A stretch of DNA of 64,000 bases from Christiangramia forsetii KT0803 (GTDB lineage Bacteria > Bacteroidota > Bacteroidia > Flavobacteriales > Flavobacteriaceae), in the NCBI RefSeq assembly GCF_000060345.1, contig NC_008571.1:372001-436000 (forward strand), given 5' to 3'. Position numbers and translations under genes: made by a program. Numbering within the stretch: position 1 is the first letter of the stretch; every line of letters starts with the position of its first letter. This document shows, piece by piece, positions 61,012 through 64,000 of this stretch. The notes beneath the pieces are model-generated. The model did not search any database, had not been told where the DNA came from, and worked only from the letters and a program-made list of their open reading frames with translations.

Positions 61012-61227
61012 CTGTAATTTAGATACTTCCGAATTAGGTTTTTTGTCGATTTAAACTCGCAATTCTTCGAAAAAATATATTTTTAATTAAAACAAATCTA
61101 AAAAAATTGTTAATTCACTGTGTTTTAGAAAATTATAGTTAACGAATTCCCTTTTCTCAAATTACCTACATATGGATATCTATCCCTAAAGATATTCAAA
61201 ACTAGTTCTCAACTAAAACCAACTATT

Positions 61228-64000
61228 ATGAAGAATTATTTACCTGAAACGGGTAAAATAAGGAGTTTCTTTTTCCTTTGTTTTTTCCTGTTATTAAATG
61301 TGTTTATGGGTGTTGCGCAGTCGGTAACATCAGATAAAGATGACTATGCTCCCGGAGAGACAGCAATTATTACTGGAAAGGGTTGGACAGGGGACTCTAT
61401 TGTCAACGTTCATTTTAATGAAGCCCCGGTGGTGGATCACATTCACGACTATCACGATACAACTGTTGATGAAAATGGAAATTTTGTTATCAATTTTCCA
61501 ATTTTGGAAAGGCATTTAGGTGTGGCTTTTAAAGTTGAGGTGGTAGGAGCAACAACAGGAAGGAAGGCTTTTACTTATTTTACGGACGGGAATTCGGTAG
61601 TGTTGTCTGCTGGTAGCCAAAATGGTGCAGTTAATAGCGGAACAGGAGGTAATGTGACGTTTTTAATAAATGCTCAAAGAGATGGTGCAGGAAATGCATT
61701 TTCAGTAGCTCTAACAGCTAATAGTCTTCCGCCTGGGGTGACTGCCAGTTTTTCTCCTTCAACCTTGAACTATCCAAAGCAAAATCCCAATATAGTTCTC
61801 AACTCCACCCTTACATTAAATGTAGGAAGCGCAGTATTAGCTGGTTCTTATCAATTTAATATTTCACCCTCGGATGGAGATACTATTTTAGCTATTTTAA
61901 TTGTGGATGGTACTGCTTGCACAGTACCAGTAATAAATGTGCCATCTAATATTATCTCCAATAGTGCCGCTGATAGTTGCGGTTCAGTAATTAGCTATAA
62001 TGTTTCAACAACAGCGGGAACACCACCTTTTTCTTATACTTATTCTACTACTGGTGCTACGGTTACGAATAGCACTTCTGGAACTGGTAGTGGGTCTTTG
62101 TTTAATGTGGGAGTAACAAATGTCACTGTTACTGCTGGCAATAGTTGTGGGAATGATAAGGAGAGTTTTGCGGTGACAGTGACCGACGATGGCCCTCCTG
62201 TCCTTACCGCAGGCGCTAACCAGGATGTAGTTCTTGGCGAGAATTGTTCGATAATAGTTCCTGATGTCACCGGATCTGCAACCGACAATTGTGCGGGCAC
62301 AATGATTACCCAACTTCCAACAGCCGGAACAGTGGTGACTGCTATTGATGGAGAGATCATTAATGTTGAAGTAACGGCTACGGATGCTGCTGGAAATACA
62401 GATACCGTTAATGTTATACTGACTGCTCAGGACGAAACTGATCCAGTCCTTACCGCAGCTGCCAACCAGGAGGTTGTTCTTGGCGAGAATTGTTCGATAG
62501 TAGTTCCGGATGTCACCGGATCTGCAACCGACAATTGTGCGGGCACTACTATTACCCAACTTCCAACAGCTGGAACAATAGTAACTGCTATTGATGGAGA
62601 AACGATTAATGTTGAAGTGACCGCTACAGATGCTGCCGGAAATACCGATATCGCTTCTGTGGTATTGACCGCTCAGGATGAAACTGATCCGATACTTACT
62701 GCAGGGGCTAATCAGGATGTAATCCTTGGCGAGAATTGCTCGATAATAGTTCCGGATGTAACCGGATCTGCAACCGACAATTGTGCTGGAACAACGTTTA
62801 CCCAACTTCCAACAGCCGGAACAGTAGTAACTGCTATTGATGGAGAGATCATTAATATTGAAGTAACGGCTACCGATGCCGCTGGAAATACCGATGAAGC
62901 AACAGTAGTACTTACCGCTCAGGATGAAACTGATCCTGTACTTACTGCAGCTGCAAATCAGTATGTAATTCTTGGTGAGAATTGTTCGATAGTAGTTCCT
63001 GATGTCACCGGATCTGCAACCGACAATTGTGTGGGTACAACGATTACCCAACTTCCAACAGCCGGAACAGTAGTAACTGCTATTGATGGAGAGACCATTA
63101 ATATTGAAGTAACGGCTACGGATGCTGCTGGAAACACAGACACTGCTAGTGTAATACTGACTGCTCAGGATGAAACTGATCCGATACTTACCGCAGGGGC
63201 TAATCAGGATGTAATTCTTGGCGAGAATTGTTCGATAGTAGTTCCGGATGTAACCGGATCTGCAACCGACAATTGTGCTGGAACAACGATTACCCAACTT
63301 CCAACAGCCGGAACAGTAGTGACCGCTATTGACGGAGATACAATCAATGTTGAAGTAACCGCTACGGATGCTGCTGGAAACACAGATACAGCTACCGTGG
63401 TATTGACCGCTCAGGATGAAACTGATCCTGTACTTACTGCAGCGGCCAACCAGGATGTAATTCTTGGCGAGAATTGTTCAATAGTAGTTCCGGATGTCAC
63501 CGGATCTGCAACCGACAATTGTGCTGGAACAACGATTACCCAACTTCCAATAGCCGGAACAGTAGTAACCGCCATTGATGGAGAAACCATTAATGTTGAA
63601 GTAACGGCTACGGATGCTGCTGGAAATACAGACACTGCTAATGTAATACTGACTGCCCAGGATGAAACTGATCCTGTCCTTAACGCAGGTGCCAACCAGG
63701 AGGTTGTCCTTGGCGAGAATTGTTCTATAATAGTTCCGGATGTGACCGGATCTGCAACCGATAATTGCGAGGGCACTACTATTACCCAACTTCCAACAGC
63801 CGGAACAGTAGTGACCGCCATTGATGGAGAAACCATTAATGTTGAAGTAACGGCTACGGATGCTGCTGGAAACACAGACACTGCTAATGTAATACTGACT
63901 GCCCAGGATGAAACTGATCCTGTCCTTACCGCAGGCGTTAATCAGGATGTAATCCTTGGTGAGAATTGTTCGATAGTAGTTCCGGATGTAACCGGATCTG
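61228..64000 (+). CDS. Giant secreted adhesin with HYR-like repeats (partial, continues past the window)
   Basis: Open from the ATG at 61228 to the end without a stop: at least 924 codons, 3' end missing. The signal peptide reads KIRSFFFLCFFLLLNVFMGV, ending AQ at about residue 31. An Ig-like domain follows (SVTSDKDDYAPGETAIITGK, to about residue 130), then a linker with a second Ig-like part (to about 310). From 62185 come tandem 82-residue repeats with two cysteines each (LGENCSI and TDNCAG), of the HYR type. Such proteins (SprB-like) are surface adhesins, usually exported by the type IX system; the C-terminal sorting domain would be outside the window. The upstream neighbour is far away, so it is likely a single gene. 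Confidence 0.88.
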   Translation, partial: MKNYLPETGKIRSFFFLCFFLLLNVFMGVAQSVTSDKDDYAPGETAIITGKGWTGDSIVNVHFNEAPVVDHIHDYHDTTVDENGNFVINFPILERHLGVAFKVEVVGATTGRKAFTYFTDGNSVVLSAGSQNGAVNSGTGGNVTFLINAQRDGAGNAFSVALTANSLPPGVTASFSPSTLNYPKQNPNIVLNSTLTLNVGSAVLAGSYQFNISPSDGDTILAILIVDGTACTVPVINVPSNIISNSAADSCGSVISYNVSTTAGTPPFSYTYSTTGATVTNSTSGTGSGSLFNVGVTNVTVTAGNSCGNDKESFAVTVTDDGPPVLTAGANQDVVLGENCSIIVPDVTGSATDNCAGTMITQLPTAGTVVTAIDGEIINVEVTATDAAGNTDTVNVILTAQDETDPVLTAAANQEVVLGENCSIVVPDVTGSATDNCAGTTITQLPTAGTIVTAIDGETINVEVTATDAAGNTDIASVVLTAQDETDPILTAGANQDVILGENCSIIVPDVTGSATDNCAGTTFTQLPTAGTVVTAIDGEIINIEVTATDAAGNTDEATVVLTAQDETDPVLTAAANQYVILGENCSIVVPDVTGSATDNCVGTTITQLPTAGTVVTAIDGETINIEVTATDAAGNTDTASVILTAQDETDPILTAGANQDVILGENCSIVVPDVTGSATDNCAGTTITQLPTAGTVVTAIDGDTINVEVTATDAAGNTDTATVVLTAQDETDPVLTAAANQDVILGENCSIVVPDVTGSATDNCAGTTITQLPIAGTVVTAIDGETINVEVTATDAAGNTDTANVILTAQDETDPVLNAGANQEVVLGENCSIIVPDVTGSATDNCEGTTITQLPTAGTVVTAIDGETINVEVTATDAAGNTDTANVILTAQDETDPVLTAGVNQDVILGENCSIVVPDVTGS
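62185..64000 (+). repeat. Tandem 246-bp coding repeats (7 full copies plus part)
   Basis: Copies begin at 62185, 62431, 62677, 62923, 63169, 63415 and 63661, with an eighth at 63907 cut by the window end. The period is exactly 246 bases (82 codons). The unit includes DETDPVLTAGANQDV, LGENCSIIVPDVTGSATDNC, TQLPTAGTVVTAIDGE and NVEVTATDAAGNTDTA. Near-identical codons between copies point to recent duplication or gene conversion. Long open frames on the antisense strand here (62005-63297 and 63411-63881) are by-products of the repeat. Confidence 0.97.

Noticed and set aside
62005-63297. 430-codon antisense open frame across the adhesin repeats
   Set aside because: It is cysteine- and serine-rich repeat translation caused by a period divisible by three; the plus strand has a signal peptide, promoter and HYR-type domains.
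63411-63881. Further antisense open frames in the adhesin repeats
   Set aside because: Same cause as above: several antisense frames stay open because the unit is exactly 82 codons.

Overview
The window looks like a chromosomal segment of a marine-type member of Flavobacteriaceae (Bacteroidota), close to Gramella/Christiangramia by gene content. This placement is inference. It rests on AT-rich DNA, promoters of the TTG-N20/21-TAnnTTTG type, a GldA gliding-motility ABC protein, a SusC/SusD pair, a split MetH, and many short palindromic repeats of the 'TGAACTTGTTTCA' and 'TTGAGCGCAGTCGAA' types. There is no phage, transposase or CRISPR array. The accessory signals are repeats, one in-frame inserted domain, RNA regulators and a polysaccharide locus.

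Layout. (1) 300-8976 is an assimilatory sulfate reduction and siroheme block: Rrf2 regulator, DUF2061 membrane protein, CysH, CysD, CysN, a sulfite reductase with a HEPN-like tail, uroporphyrinogen-III methyltransferase, a Met8-like siroheme synthase and a ferredoxin-NADP reductase-like flavoprotein. A promoter at 755-786 carries two copies of a near-palindrome that look like repressor operators. (2) 9148-15352 is methionine synthesis: OsmC protein, SAM-I riboswitch, MetH split into two genes, and MetF preceded by a structured RNA. The second MetH gene carries an in-frame DUF559 endonuclease-like domain bracketed by GC-rich inverted repeats. (3) 15547-18810: PagL-like deacylase, DUF2807 lipoprotein, GldA. 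(4) 19016-23088 is an aromatic amino acid operon (pheA, aminotransferase, tyrA, DAHP synthase-chorismate mutase). A previously unlisted 25-codon leader peptide rich in Phe and Tyr and a terminator/antiterminator pair precede it. (5) 23135-37160 is housekeeping: RsgA, Dtd, two DUF3857 proteins, MazG-like, AroA, QueA, RlmN, polyprenyl synthase, two acidic lipoproteins and a radical-SAM/DUF4130 pair.

(6) 37250-59267 is a polysaccharide utilization locus. It has a sulfatase, a membrane-bound propeller/LuxR regulator, SusC/SusD, two tandem GH144-like lipoproteins, an esterase, a GH43-like protein, a GH3 beta-glucosidase and, convergently, a GH2 enzyme, a PHP-family protein and a second esterase. 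The GH144 plus GH3 combination suggests a beta-1,2-glucan as substrate. (7) 59372-64000: YqeY-like protein, tRNA-Arg(UCG), a 96-bp tandem repeat, a regulatory gap with a possible 30-codon membrane peptide, and the start of a giant secreted adhesin. The adhesin has exact 246-bp (82-residue) HYR-like repeats and runs off the window.
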